Shown: positions 1 through 7,562 of the stretch, piece after piece
Numbering within the stretch: position 1 is the stretch's first letter
How the letters are laid out: each line of letters begins with the position of its first letter
Assembly (NCBI GenBank): GCA_964503455.1
Contig: CAZCZR010000011.1
Location: 1-32,938, forward strand
Direction of reading: 5' to 3'
Length of the DNA: 32,938 nucleotides
From: CAZCZR01 sp964503455
Lineage (GTDB): Bacteria; Bacillota; Clostridia; UBA1381
Program-made: the position numbers and the translations under genes
Notes under the pieces: model-generated
Told to the model about the DNA's origin: nothing
Seen by the model: the letters and a program-made list of their open reading frames with translations, nothing else
The model's database searches: none

Positions 1-656
1 GAGGCATGCACTACCTCAAGCACGACCACCTTGTGGACGATAAGATCCACGCCCGTTCAACCGGTCCGTACTCGCTCGTTACGCAGCAGCCTCTGGGCGG
101 AAAAGCCCAGTTCGGCGGTCAGCGCTTCGGAGAGATGGAGGTCTGGGCGCTGGAGGCTTACGGCGCCGCTTATACGCTTCAGGAGATACTCACCGTCAAG
201 TCCGACGATGTTGTGGGACGCGTAAAGACCTACGAGGCTATAGTAAAAGGCGAGAATATACCGCAGTCCGGCATACCGGAATCGTTCAAGGTGCTTGTTA
301 AGGAGCTGCAGGCGATAGCGCTTGATATAAAGATACTTGACAAGGATATGAATGAGATCGACCTTGACGCCGACCCCGACGATGATGACGTTGTGAATAC
401 CGAGATGAAAGACACCATGGAGGAAGCCGAGGGCGTTGAGCAGGATACAAGCGCTCTTGAGGGCAGCATGGTGCCGGATGAGCCGGAGGCGGACCTCGGC
501 GAGGATTACTCGGATGACGATGATTATGATATTGACAGCGCTCTGGATGAGGTTCTCGGCGGTGAGGAAAAGACAGATGATATTACAGATAATATTGAGG
601 ACGATATGATATACGAGATCAGCGATGACGATTTCTCGGACGATGCAGAAGTATAA
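1..656 (+). CDS. rpoB: RNA polymerase beta subunit, C-terminal part (5' truncated)
   Basis: This is the carboxy end of the RNA polymerase beta subunit; the frame is already open at base 3, so the gene starts upstream of the window. The stretch with KIHARSTGPYSLVTQQPLGG, GGQRFGEMEVWALEAYGAA and LTVKSDDVVGR is the highly conserved C-terminal clamp-connecting region that packs against beta prime. After about visible residue 110 (LQAIALDIKIL) the conserved core ends and an acidic tail of roughly 106 residues follows, with 47 Asp/Glu against three Lys. Acidic tails occur on Firmicutes RpoB, for example in Bacillus, but this one is long. rpoC follows 19 nt downstream, the usual rpoBC arrangement. 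Identity is certain; the role of the tail is unknown. Confidence 0.98.
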   Translation, partial: GMHYLKHDHLVDDKIHARSTGPYSLVTQQPLGGKAQFGGQRFGEMEVWALEAYGAAYTLQEILTVKSDDVVGRVKTYEAIVKGENIPQSGIPESFKVLVKELQAIALDIKILDKDMNEIDLDADPDDDDVVNTEMKDTMEEAEGVEQDTSALEGSMVPDEPEADLGEDYSDDDDYDIDSALDEVLGGEEKTDDITDNIEDDMIYEISDDDFSDDAEV

Positions 657-675
657 GGCGGAGGTTTAATAATAA

Positions 676-3600
676 ATGTTAAAATTTAACAGCTTTGACT
701 CAATAAAAATAGGACTGGCTTCTCCGGAAACTATACTTAAATGGTCTCACGGCGAGGTCAAAAAGCCCGAAACCATAAATTACCGCACATTAAAGCCGGA
801 ACGCGACGGCCTGTTCTGCGAAAGGATCTTCGGCCCGCAGAAGGACTGGGAGTGCCACTGCGGAAAGTATAAGAAGATAAGATATAAAGGCGTTATCTGC
901 GACCGCCGCGAGCGTATGGGTCACATCGAGCTTGCTACGCCGGTGTCCCATATATGGTACTTCAAGGGAGTGCCGTCGTCGCTGGGACTTATACTCGATC
1001 TTTCGCCCAGACAGCTTGAGAAGGTGCTTTACTTTGCGGCGTATATTGTAACGGATCCGGGAAATACGGGTCTTGTACAAAACCAGATACTTTCCGAAAG
1101 AGAGTATACCGAGGCGTATGAAAAGTACGGCGGCAAGTTTTCCGCGGGCATGGGCGCCGAGGCTATAAAGACCCTTCTTGAAAGGATCGACATCGAGGAG
1201 CTTTCAGCCGAGCTTAAAGAGGAGCTTGAGGCTTCTCAGGGACAGAAAAAGGCAAGGATAATAAAAAGACTGGAGATAGTAGAGGCGTTCAGGATTTCCG
1301 GCAACCGTCCGGAATGGATGATACTGACGGTCGTGCCGGTGCTTCCGCCGGAGCTTCGCCCGATGGTACAGCTCGACGGCGGACGTTTCGCAACTTCTGA
1401 CCTGAACGATCTTTACCGGCGCGTTATAAACAGGAACAACCGTCTTAAAAGATTGCTTGAGCTTGGCGCGCCCGACATTATCATAAGGAACGAAAAAAGA
1501 ATGCTGCAAGAAGCCGTTGACGCGCTTATAAACAACGGCAGACGCGGCAGGACCGTGACCGGCCCCGGCAACAGAGCGCTGAAATCGCTTTCGGATCTGC
1601 TGAAAGGAAAGCAGGGACGTTTCCGTCAGAACCTGCTCGGAAAGCGTGTCGATTATTCGGGACGTTCCGTTATCGTAGTAGGTCCGGAGATGAAGATCTA
1701 CCAGTGCGGACTGCCGAAGGAAATGGCGATCGAGCTGTTCAAGCCGTTCGTTATGAAGGAGCTTGTGGCGAGAAATCTTGCGCATAATATAAAGAGCGCC
1801 AAGAGAATGGTTGAAAGAGCGCGTCCGGAGGTATGGGATGTGCTTGAGGACGTCATAAAGGAGCATCCGGTGCTTTTAAACCGTGCGCCTACGCTGCACA
1901 GGCTGGGTATTCAAGCGTTTGAGCCGCGCCTTGTGGAGGGAAGAGCGTTAAAGCTCCACCCGCTGGTATGTACGGCTTACAACGCGGACTTCGACGGCGA
2001 CCAGATGGCTATACACGTGCCGCTGTCGCCTGAGGCGCAGGCCGAGGCAAGATTCCTTATGCTTTCGGCAAACAACCTGCTGAAGCCGCAGGACGGCCAT
2101 CCTGTAACGGTTCCGACACAGGATATGATACTCGGCTCGTATTACCTTACGCTTGTAAAGGACGACGAGCCGGGCAAGGACAAGGTATTCGCCGATGCGG
2201 ACGAAGCGCTGCTTGCATATGAAAACGGCGTGGTGGGACTTCACTCGCCGATAAAAATAAGAGTGGAAAAAGAGATTCGCGGCGAAAAGAGATCGAAAAT
2301 AATCGACGCCACCGTCGGCAGGATTATCTTTAACCGCAATATACCGCAGGATCTGGGATATGTGGACAGACACAACCCCGAAAAGATGTTCGACCTTGAG
2401 GTCAACTTTGTCGCGGGCAAGAAGCAGCTCGGCAAGATAATCGACAGATGTATACGCCTCCACGGAACAGCGGAGACCTCCGAGGTTCTTGACCTTATCA
2501 AGGCAACGGGTTATAAGTACTCGACAAAGGGCGCGATCACGGTAGCCATTTCCGATATAGAGGTGCCTGAAAAGAAGAAGGAGATACTTGCCCAGGCGGA
2601 TAATGACGTCGATAAGGTAACAAAGCTTTACCGCAGAGGTCTTTTGACGGATAACGAGAGATACAAAAAGACAATAGAGATATGGGCGCAGGCTTCCAAC
2701 GATGTAACGGACGCCATGATGGCGAACCTCGGTCAGTTTAACCCGATATTCATGATGGCGGACTCCGGTGCGCGAGGCAGTGTCAACCAGATACGTCAGC
2801 TGGCGGCGATGAGAGGTCTTATGGCGGACACGTCGGGACGTACTGTCGAGATCCCTATCCGCGCGAACTTCCGTGAGGGTCTGAACGTTTTGGAGTACTT
2901 CATTTCATCGCACGGCGCGCGTAAAGGTCTTACCGATACGGCGCTCAGAACGGCGGACTCCGGCTATCTGACAAGGAGACTTGTTGACGTTGCGCAGGAC
3001 GTTATAGTAAAGGAAGTGGACTGCGGAGCGACTTCCGGCGAATGGGTATCGGAGATCACGGACGGCAAGGAAGTAATCGAGCCGCTGTTTGACCGTATAC
3101 TCGGCCGTGTTTCGGTGGAGAATATACTGCATCCGGAATCGGGCGCGGTTATAGTCATGGCGGGCGAGATCATCTCGGACGATCAGGCTAACGCCATTGT
3201 GAACGCGGGAATAAACAAGGTTCATATAAGAAGCATACTGACCTGTAAGACAAAGACAGGCGTATGCGCAAAGTGCTACGGAAACAACCTGGCTACGGGC
3301 GAGCTTGTAAACGTGGGCGAAGCGGTCGGCATAATAGCGGCGCAGTCCATAGGCGAGCCGGGCACACAGCTTACGATGCGTACCTTCCATGCCGGCGGCG
3401 TTGCGTCGGGCAGCGATATTACACAGGGTCTTCCCCGTGTCGAGGAGTTGTTTGAGGCAAGACGTCCTAAGGGTCTTGCGACGATTTCCGAGATCGGCGG
3501 CGTTGTGCGCGTAACGGATACGAAGAACAAGCGCGAGGTAGAGGTTTCCAACAATGAGTCGGGCGAGGCAAAGACGTATACGATACCCTACGGCTCGGCA

Positions 3601-4167
3601 ATCAAGGTTCATGACGGAGATGTTATCGAAGCGGGCGATGAGCTGACCGTAGGCTCTGTCAACCCCAACGATATACTCAGGATCAAAGGCCCCCACGCAG
3701 TGCAGGTATATATCACCCGTGAAGTACAGAGAACCTACCGTATGCAGGGCGTTGACATCAACGACAAGCACGTTGAGATAATAACGCGCCAGATGCTGAG
3801 AAAGGTAAGAGTCGAGGACGCGGGAGAAACAAATCTGCTTATCGGTTCGCTTGTGGATATATTCGAGCTTGAGGAAGCGAACAAGGCTGTCGAGGCGAAC
3901 GGCGGAACGCATTTTGCTACGTATTCTCCGGTGCTTCTGGGAGTAACGAAGGCATCGCTTGCGACGGATTCATTCATGTCGGCGGCGTCGTTCCAGGAAA
4001 CGACAAAGGTGCTTACCGATGCGGCTATCAAGGGCAAGGTCGATCATCTCCAAGGCCTGAAGGAGAATGTTATCATAGGCAAGCTTATACCCGCGGGTAC
4101 GGGCATGAGTATGTACAAGGATATTAACATCACCATAAACGGCGAAGAGGTAGTAAGCGAACAGTAA
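676..4167 (+). CDS. rpoC: RNA polymerase beta prime subunit with altered zinc ribbon
   Basis: This is the catalytic beta prime subunit of RNA polymerase, 1163 aa, slightly short for a clostridial RpoC. The active-site magnesium motif NADFDGDQM lies at residues 436-444. The second zinc site is intact: one Cys in KEVDCGATSG and three in TCKTKTGVCAKC. The ATG is preceded by GGAGG at 660-664. The oddity is in the N-terminal zinc ribbon. Family members read CxC...CDRCGVEV followed by RRERMGHIEL, but here the protein goes from ICDR (C75) straight into RERMGHIEL. About 11 residues are missing in frame and with them the fourth zinc ligand; C60, C62 and C75 remain. Everything else looks normal, so I call it a functional gene with a natural or artefactual in-frame deletion. 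Confidence 0.98.
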   Translation: MLKFNSFDSIKIGLASPETILKWSHGEVKKPETINYRTLKPERDGLFCERIFGPQKDWECHCGKYKKIRYKGVICDRRERMGHIELATPVSHIWYFKGVPSSLGLILDLSPRQLEKVLYFAAYIVTDPGNTGLVQNQILSEREYTEAYEKYGGKFSAGMGAEAIKTLLERIDIEELSAELKEELEASQGQKKARIIKRLEIVEAFRISGNRPEWMILTVVPVLPPELRPMVQLDGGRFATSDLNDLYRRVINRNNRLKRLLELGAPDIIIRNEKRMLQEAVDALINNGRRGRTVTGPGNRALKSLSDLLKGKQGRFRQNLLGKRVDYSGRSVIVVGPEMKIYQCGLPKEMAIELFKPFVMKELVARNLAHNIKSAKRMVERARPEVWDVLEDVIKEHPVLLNRAPTLHRLGIQAFEPRLVEGRALKLHPLVCTAYNADFDGDQMAIHVPLSPEAQAEARFLMLSANNLLKPQDGHPVTVPTQDMILGSYYLTLVKDDEPGKDKVFADADEALLAYENGVVGLHSPIKIRVEKEIRGEKRSKIIDATVGRIIFNRNIPQDLGYVDRHNPEKMFDLEVNFVAGKKQLGKIIDRCIRLHGTAETSEVLDLIKATGYKYSTKGAITVAISDIEVPEKKKEILAQADNDVDKVTKLYRRGLLTDNERYKKTIEIWAQASNDVTDAMMANLGQFNPIFMMADSGARGSVNQIRQLAAMRGLMADTSGRTVEIPIRANFREGLNVLEYFISSHGARKGLTDTALRTADSGYLTRRLVDVAQDVIVKEVDCGATSGEWVSEITDGKEVIEPLFDRILGRVSVENILHPESGAVIVMAGEIISDDQANAIVNAGINKVHIRSILTCKTKTGVCAKCYGNNLATGELVNVGEAVGIIAAQSIGEPGTQLTMRTFHAGGVASGSDITQGLPRVEELFEARRPKGLATISEIGGVVRVTDTKNKREVEVSNNESGEAKTYTIPYGSAIKVHDGDVIEAGDELTVGSVNPNDILRIKGPHAVQVYITREVQRTYRMQGVDINDKHVEIITRQMLRKVRVEDAGETNLLIGSLVDIFELEEANKAVEANGGTHFATYSPVLLGVTKASLATDSFMSAASFQETTKVLTDAAIKGKVDHLQGLKENVIIGKLIPAGTGMSMYKDINITINGEEVVSEQ
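907..908 (+). other. Junction of a 33-bp in-frame deletion in the rpoC zinc ribbon
   Basis: The codons GAC CGC (901-906) are followed directly by CGC GAG CGT ATG GGT. In other Firmicutes RpoC proteins about eleven residues (Cys-Gly-Val-Glu-Val-Thr, then a basic stretch) separate these two points. Arg codons that flank the missing piece in relatives could have supplied a short repeat for slippage. The reading frame is kept. The position is a junction rather than a segment. Confidence 0.75.
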
Positions 4168-4183
4168 ATATCAATAAACACAA

Positions 4184-4223
4184 AAATACCGCGCGGCGTA
4201 AAAACCGTGCGGTATTTGATTTT
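4184..4223. terminator. Bidirectional hairpin terminator between rpoC and panD
   Basis: AAATACCGCGCGG (4184-4196) pairs with CCGTGCGGTATTT (4205-4217) over 13 bp with one G-T pair and an 8-nt loop. It is followed by GATTTT on the plus strand, and the A-run at 4182-4186 gives a U-run on the minus strand. It sits between the convergent ends of rpoC and panD and can serve both. Confidence 0.85.
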
Positions 4224-4240
4224 ACAGACCGTGCCGGAAA

Positions 4241-4630
4241 TTACTGTTCTTCCGGTTTTCCGTGTTTTTCGTAATCGGCTGCGGAAAGTACGGCGTTGCT
4301 GTCATCCACGAACACCACGCGCGGTTTGTGAGCTTTCGCCTCATCGGGCGTAAGAGTGCAGTACGCCATGATGATGATCCTGTCGCCCTCGCGGACGCAT
4401 CTGGCGGCGGCGCCGTTTAAGCATATAATGCCGGAGTTTTCCCCGCCCGCTATGGTATACGTTTCAAACCGCGCGCCGTTGTTGACGTCAACTATCTGCA
4501 CCTTCTCGTATTCAAGTATGCCCGCCGCGCGAAGCAGCGCCGAGTCCACAGTTATGCTGCCAACATAGTCAAGCTCCGCCTGAGTTACGACCGCACGGTG
4601 TATCTTGCTTTTAAGCATTGTTATTTCCAT
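4241..4630 (-). CDS. panD: Aspartate 1-decarboxylase proenzyme
   Basis: PanD decarboxylates L-aspartate to beta-alanine for pantothenate synthesis. It is made as a proenzyme that cuts itself at Gly24-Ser25 to generate the pyruvoyl cofactor. With the start at 4630 the protein is 129 aa, and the motif DYVGSITVD places the cut at exactly Gly24-Ser25, as in characterised PanD. GGAGGAG lies just upstream of this ATG, while the longer open frame up to 4666 has no ribosome site and adds 12 residues unlike the family. NGARFETY and GIICLNGAAARCVREGD are conserved core segments. It is the last gene of the leftward pan operon, 114 nt after panC, with a hairpin in the gap. Confidence 0.96.
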   Translation of the reverse strand: MEITMLKSKIHRAVVTQAELDYVGSITVDSALLRAAGILEYEKVQIVDVNNGARFETYTIAGGENSGIICLNGAAARCVREGDRIIIMAYCTLTPDEAKAHKPRVVFVDDSNAVLSAADYEKHGKPEEQ

Positions 4631-4651
4631 GATGATCTCCTCCATGAAACC

Positions 4652-4686
4652 GAATAAGCTCCCCATATGATGTATCGGGCTTATTC
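4652..4686 (-). promoter_or_regulatory. Hairpin in the panD 5' leader
   Basis: On the minus strand GAATAAGC and GCTTATTC form a perfect 8-bp stem, with a CC/GG pair inside it around a 12-nt core. It ends just upstream of the panD ribosome site and has no U-run. It may set panD expression relative to panB and panC or protect a processed 5' end; that function is inference. Confidence 0.5.
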
Positions 4687-4744
4687 AATTTTCCGTCCGC
4701 GTCAAGTAAATTATTTTAAATACAGACCGCTCAACGCAAGCCGC

Positions 4745-5593
4745 TTAGAGGCTTTCGATAATGAAATTATCAATAAGCCTTGTCTTTCCGATATATACGG
4801 CTACGGCAAAAAGCGCGGGAGCCGTTACCTTGCTTATATTTTCAAGCGTGTTAAAGTCTACGGCCTCAACATAGTCAATCCTCGCCAAAGGCTCCGCCTC
4901 TATAACGGCGCGTATTTTATCTTTGACAGCCGATGCGCTTCGCTCGCCTTTTTCTATCATATCCCTGCCCGCAAAAAGCGCCCTTGACAGACAAAGCGCG
5001 GCATTGCGTTCTTCGGGATTGAGATAGGTATTTCTCGATGACTTTGCCAGACCGTCCGCCTCGCGAATGATAGGACAGCCGACGATTTCTATATCAAAAT
5101 TCAGATCGCTGACCATCTTTTTTATCACGCACAGCTGCTGAGCGTCCTTCTGACCGAAATACGCCCTGTCGGGGGTGACTATATTGAACAGCTTGCCGAC
5201 AACCGTGCATACGCCGGAAAAATGTATCGGGCGCGTTTTGCCGCACAGCACCTTTGTGAGCTTGCGCATATCAATAAACGCAAGCGCGTTTTGGTACATC
5301 TCGGAAGGCTCGGGGTTGAAGATAAGCGCCGCGCCCGCGTCCGTGCATAAAGCGGCGTCCGCTTCTATATCGCGCGGATAGCTTTCAAAGTCCTCGTTGG
5401 GCGCGAATTGTGTCGGGTTTACAAAATCGCTCACGACTACGCGGTCGTTTTCGGCTACGGCGCGCTCTATAAGGCTTTTGTGTCCCTCGTGAAGATAGCC
5501 CATGGTGGGAACAAGCCCGATGCTTAGTCCCTCTTTTTTCCACGCCTTTACCTCGGCGCGCACCTCCGCTATGGTTTTAACTGTTTTTATCAT
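4745..5593 (-). CDS. panC: Pantothenate synthetase (pantoate-beta-alanine ligase)
   Basis: PanC joins pantoate and beta-alanine using ATP, via a pantoyl-adenylate. The 282-aa product has the nucleotidyltransferase signature PTMGYLHEGH at residues 29-38 (a HIGH-type motif), VNPTQFAPNEDF, YFGQKDAQQL and the KMSKS-like segment GLAKSSRNTYL. Length fits the family. The start codon lies 17 nt inside the end of panB and has GGGAGG 9 nt upstream within the panB coding sequence, so translation is probably coupled. It lies between panB and panD in the leftward operon. Confidence 0.97.
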   Translation of the reverse strand: MIKTVKTIAEVRAEVKAWKKEGLSIGLVPTMGYLHEGHKSLIERAVAENDRVVVSDFVNPTQFAPNEDFESYPRDIEADAALCTDAGAALIFNPEPSEMYQNALAFIDMRKLTKVLCGKTRPIHFSGVCTVVGKLFNIVTPDRAYFGQKDAQQLCVIKKMVSDLNFDIEIVGCPIIREADGLAKSSRNTYLNPEERNAALCLSRALFAGRDMIEKGERSASAVKDKIRAVIEAEPLARIDYVEAVDFNTLENISKVTAPALFAVAVYIGKTRLIDNFIIESL

Positions 5594-6431
5594 TGCCGTA
5601 TTCCTCCCTGATGTCCGCCATTACTTCATCGTTTATTTTAAAGGTGTGTTCCCTCGCGGGGAAAGCGCCGGAGCGAACCTCGCTTATATATGCGGCGAAC
5701 GCCTGCTTCATACTCTCGCCTATATTGCCGAAGCGCTTGACAAACTTAGGCGTAAAATCCGAGAACATACCGAGCATATCCTGATATACAAGCACCTGAC
5801 CGTCACAGTCCGCGCCCGCGCCTATGCCTATGGTGGGGATGCGGAGCATATCGGTTATATACTTCGCCAGCGCCGCCGGAACGCACTCAAGCACAACGCT
5901 GAATGCTCCCGCCTCCTGAACAGCCAAAGCGTCCTCTATGACGCGCTTTGCCGCGTCAACGGTCTTGCCCTGCACCTTGAAGCCGCCGAAAACATTGACC
6001 GATTGGGGAGTCATGCCTATATGCCCCATGACCGGAATCGATGAGTCCGTTATGGCGCGTATATGCTCCTTGAATTTCACGCCGCCCTCAAGCTTTACCG
6101 CGCCGCAGCGGGCCTCTTTCATCAGTCTGCCCGCGTTCGCGACAGCGTCGTATACCGAGGTCTGATACGACATAAACGGCATATCGCACACCACAAAAGC
6201 GTTCCCCGCGCCGCGCGCGACAGCCGCGCAGTGATGTATCATGTCATCCATGGTAACCGACAGGGTATCGGGATAGCCGAGCATTGTCATGCCGAGCGAA
6301 TCGCCGACAAGGATCGCTTCGATCCCCGCCTCGTCCTCAAGACGCGCCGTTGAGTAGTCATACGCCGTTGTCATCGTTATTTTTGATTTATTGAGCTTTG
6401 CCTCCGCGAAGGAAGCTGTTGTTATTTTCAT
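5577..6431 (-). CDS. panB: 3-methyl-2-oxobutanoate hydroxymethyltransferase
   Basis: PanB transfers a hydroxymethyl group from 5,10-methylene-tetrahydrofolate to alpha-ketoisovalerate to give ketopantoate, the first committed step to pantothenate. The 284-aa protein has TTAYDYSTA near the N-terminus, VGDSLGMTMLGY at 42-53 with the magnesium-binding Asp, GHIGMTPQSVN, and VVLECVP with the catalytic Glu. These are the standard motifs of this TIM-barrel family. The ATG overlaps the stop of the upstream DUF2520 gene by 4 nt (ATGA), a translational-coupling arrangement. Confidence 0.97.
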   Translation of the reverse strand: MKITTASFAEAKLNKSKITMTTAYDYSTARLEDEAGIEAILVGDSLGMTMLGYPDTLSVTMDDMIHHCAAVARGAGNAFVVCDMPFMSYQTSVYDAVANAGRLMKEARCGAVKLEGGVKFKEHIRAITDSSIPVMGHIGMTPQSVNVFGGFKVQGKTVDAAKRVIEDALAVQEAGAFSVVLECVPAALAKYITDMLRIPTIGIGAGADCDGQVLVYQDMLGMFSDFTPKFVKRFGNIGESMKQAFAAYISEVRSGAFPAREHTFKINDEVMADIREEYGNDKNS

Positions 6432-7285
6432 GCTTTTGACCCGTCCTTTCCGATCATATCATATATCGCCTGCGTCATAACCTCGTATATACGCTTATCC
6501 AAGCCCGAAAGCGCTTCAAGATGCCGCGCTACTGTGCAGCTGTCGCCGCGCGAGGCGGGACCTGTCAGCGCGCCGCGGGCGCCGCAGGAAATAATATTGT
6601 CCATGTTGTTTTTCATTAAAGGCGAAAGCGCCGCGTGAGCGTCCTCGGCGCAAAATCCGCACTCCGTCAAAAGCGCTTCCGCTCTTTCGCATACAGCCAC
6701 GACAAAATTGGACGCAAAGCAAGCCGCCGCGTGATATTTAGCCTTGTCCGAGCTGTTTATTATTCTGAATTTATTGCCTGTAATAGTAAGAATATCCGAT
6801 ATTTCCGCAATCGCGCGGGCGCCGCCCTCAAGGGTGAAGAAGGCGCGTGAAATATCGGCGTTTGACGTATGCGCACTGTTAAAAGCGAGCATAGGATGGA
6901 CAGAGCAGACCGTATCGGGGTCGGCTCCGGAAAATATATCGGAGGATAGAGAACCGCTGCAATGACAGATGATCTTACCGCGCATATCGTAGCTGTTTCT
7001 TAATCCGTTCCACACCTCCGCCACGGCGGAATCGGTAACGGTTATGAATATTATACCGCATTGTTCTGTCAGCTCCTCCGGTGAGAGAAGCTCTTTATTG
7101 CTGCCTGTGTTTTGGCGCGAGTATGCAAGACGCGTGTTCATGCCCTTGCTTTCGAAATAATGAGCCAAGCTTGAGCCGCATCGTCCGGCGCCTATAAATC
7201 CTATATTTTTAATGACTGCCACCTCCCGTGTTACCTGAAAAGAAGCGGCCTCCCGTTCCGGTACAGTTCCGAAGATACTGTCCAT
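6428..7285 (-). CDS. Rossmann/DUF2520 oxidoreductase, probable ketopantoate reductase (PanG type)
   Basis: The protein opens with an NAD(P)-binding fold (IGFIGAGRCGSSLAHYF), followed by FITVTDSAV and HCSGSLSS. A helical C-terminal half (YHAAACFASNFVVAVCERAEALL) matches the DUF2520 family. It heads a polycistron with panB, panC and panD and no panE is present, so the missing step, ketopantoate to pantoate, is its likely job. A non-PanE reductase called PanG is known in Francisella and some Firmicutes, and I believe it is of this family, but I could not check. The open frame reaches an ATG at 7285, but that codon lies almost on the predicted transcription start. GGGAGG at 7222-7227 instead points to an ATT start at 7213, giving 261 aa beginning right at the Rossmann fold. 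Confidence 0.85.
   Translation of the reverse strand: MDSIFGTVPEREAASFQVTREVAVIKNIGFIGAGRCGSSLAHYFESKGMNTRLAYSRQNTGSNKELLSPEELTEQCGIIFITVTDSAVAEVWNGLRNSYDMRGKIICHCSGSLSSDIFSGADPDTVCSVHPMLAFNSAHTSNADISRAFFTLEGGARAIAEISDILTITGNKFRIINSSDKAKYHAAACFASNFVVAVCERAEALLTECGFCAEDAHAALSPLMKNNMDNIISCGARGALTGPASRGDSCTVARHLEALSGLDKRIYEVMTQAIYDMIGKDGSKA
7222..7227 (-). promoter_or_regulatory. Ribosome site that points to an ATT start for the DUF2520 gene
   Basis: GGGAGG reads on the minus strand and lies 8 nt before an ATT codon (7213-7211) that opens KNIGFIGAGR. No ATG, GTG or TTG falls at a suitable distance; the only GTG overlaps the site itself. The start is therefore either a rare AUU or the leaderless ATG at 7285. 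Confidence 0.55.
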
Positions 7286-7294
7286 GTACAGACT

Positions 7295-7323
7295 ATTATA
7301 TCACACATCCCCGCCGCTTTCAA
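7295..7323 (-). promoter_or_regulatory. Sigma-A promoter of the pantothenate operon
   Basis: On the minus strand, TTGAAA (7323-7318), a 17-nt spacer and TATAAT (7300-7295) make a near-consensus promoter. Transcription should begin near 7288. It drives the DUF2520, panB, panC, panD operon. Confidence 0.9.
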
Positions 7324-7335
7324 GAGTTTTTTTGA

Positions 7336-7347
7336 TTTTGCGCAAAA
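7336..7347. repeat. 12-bp palindrome TTTTGCGCAAAA
   Basis: A perfect 12-bp palindrome lies 12 bp upstream of the -35 box of the leftward pan promoter. Position and symmetry fit a dimeric regulator site, but no regulator is identified. Confidence 0.45.
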
Positions 7348-7383
7348 ACTTTCAAAACCGGCCGCTGTGTTTTTCATGTTCGT

Positions 7384-7395
7384 CAAATTGCACAA
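7384..7395 (+). repeat. 12-mer CAAATTGCACAA, copy 1
   Basis: This is the left arm of an inverted pair with 7475-7486. The identical 12-mer is found again at 32100-32111. All copies lie in noncoding DNA, which suggests a regulator-binding site. Confidence 0.6.
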
Positions 7396-7474
7396 TAAAC
7401 ATCGCCTTCAGAGCTAAAAAATCTTGCAATACGCAGATATTCCCGCGGCTTTTTGCCTTGGATCCGACAATCGT

Positions 7475-7486
7475 TTGTGCAATTTG
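7475..7486 (-). repeat. 12-mer CAAATTGCACAA, copy 2 (inverted)
   Basis: TTGTGCAATTTG on the plus strand is the exact reverse complement of copy 1; the two copies span 103 bp from end to end. It lies 47 bp upstream of the hom -35 box. Confidence 0.6.
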
Positions 7487-7533
7487 CCGGTCACTCTTGG
7501 GTTTTTGGACACGCCCTTTAGTAAAATAACATA

Positions 7534-7562
7534 TTGACTTTATTATGCGGCTGTGATATTAT
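7534..7562 (+). promoter_or_regulatory. Sigma-A promoter of the hom-thrB-lysC operon
   Basis: TTGACT (7534-7539), a 17-nt spacer and TATTAT (7557-7562). Transcription should begin near 7569, leaving a leader of about 55 nt before the hom ATG, too short for a T-box or lysine riboswitch. Confidence 0.88.

Noticed and set aside
2905..3912. Long open frame on the minus strand across rpoC (335 codons)
   Set aside because: It is antisense to the strongly conserved rpoC, its translation has no recognisable motif, and no ribosome site precedes it. It reflects the codon bias of rpoC.
7284..7529. 81-codon plus-strand frame in the pan-hom gap
   Set aside because: It has no ribosome site, its start lies inside the leftward promoter region, and it has no coding signature.
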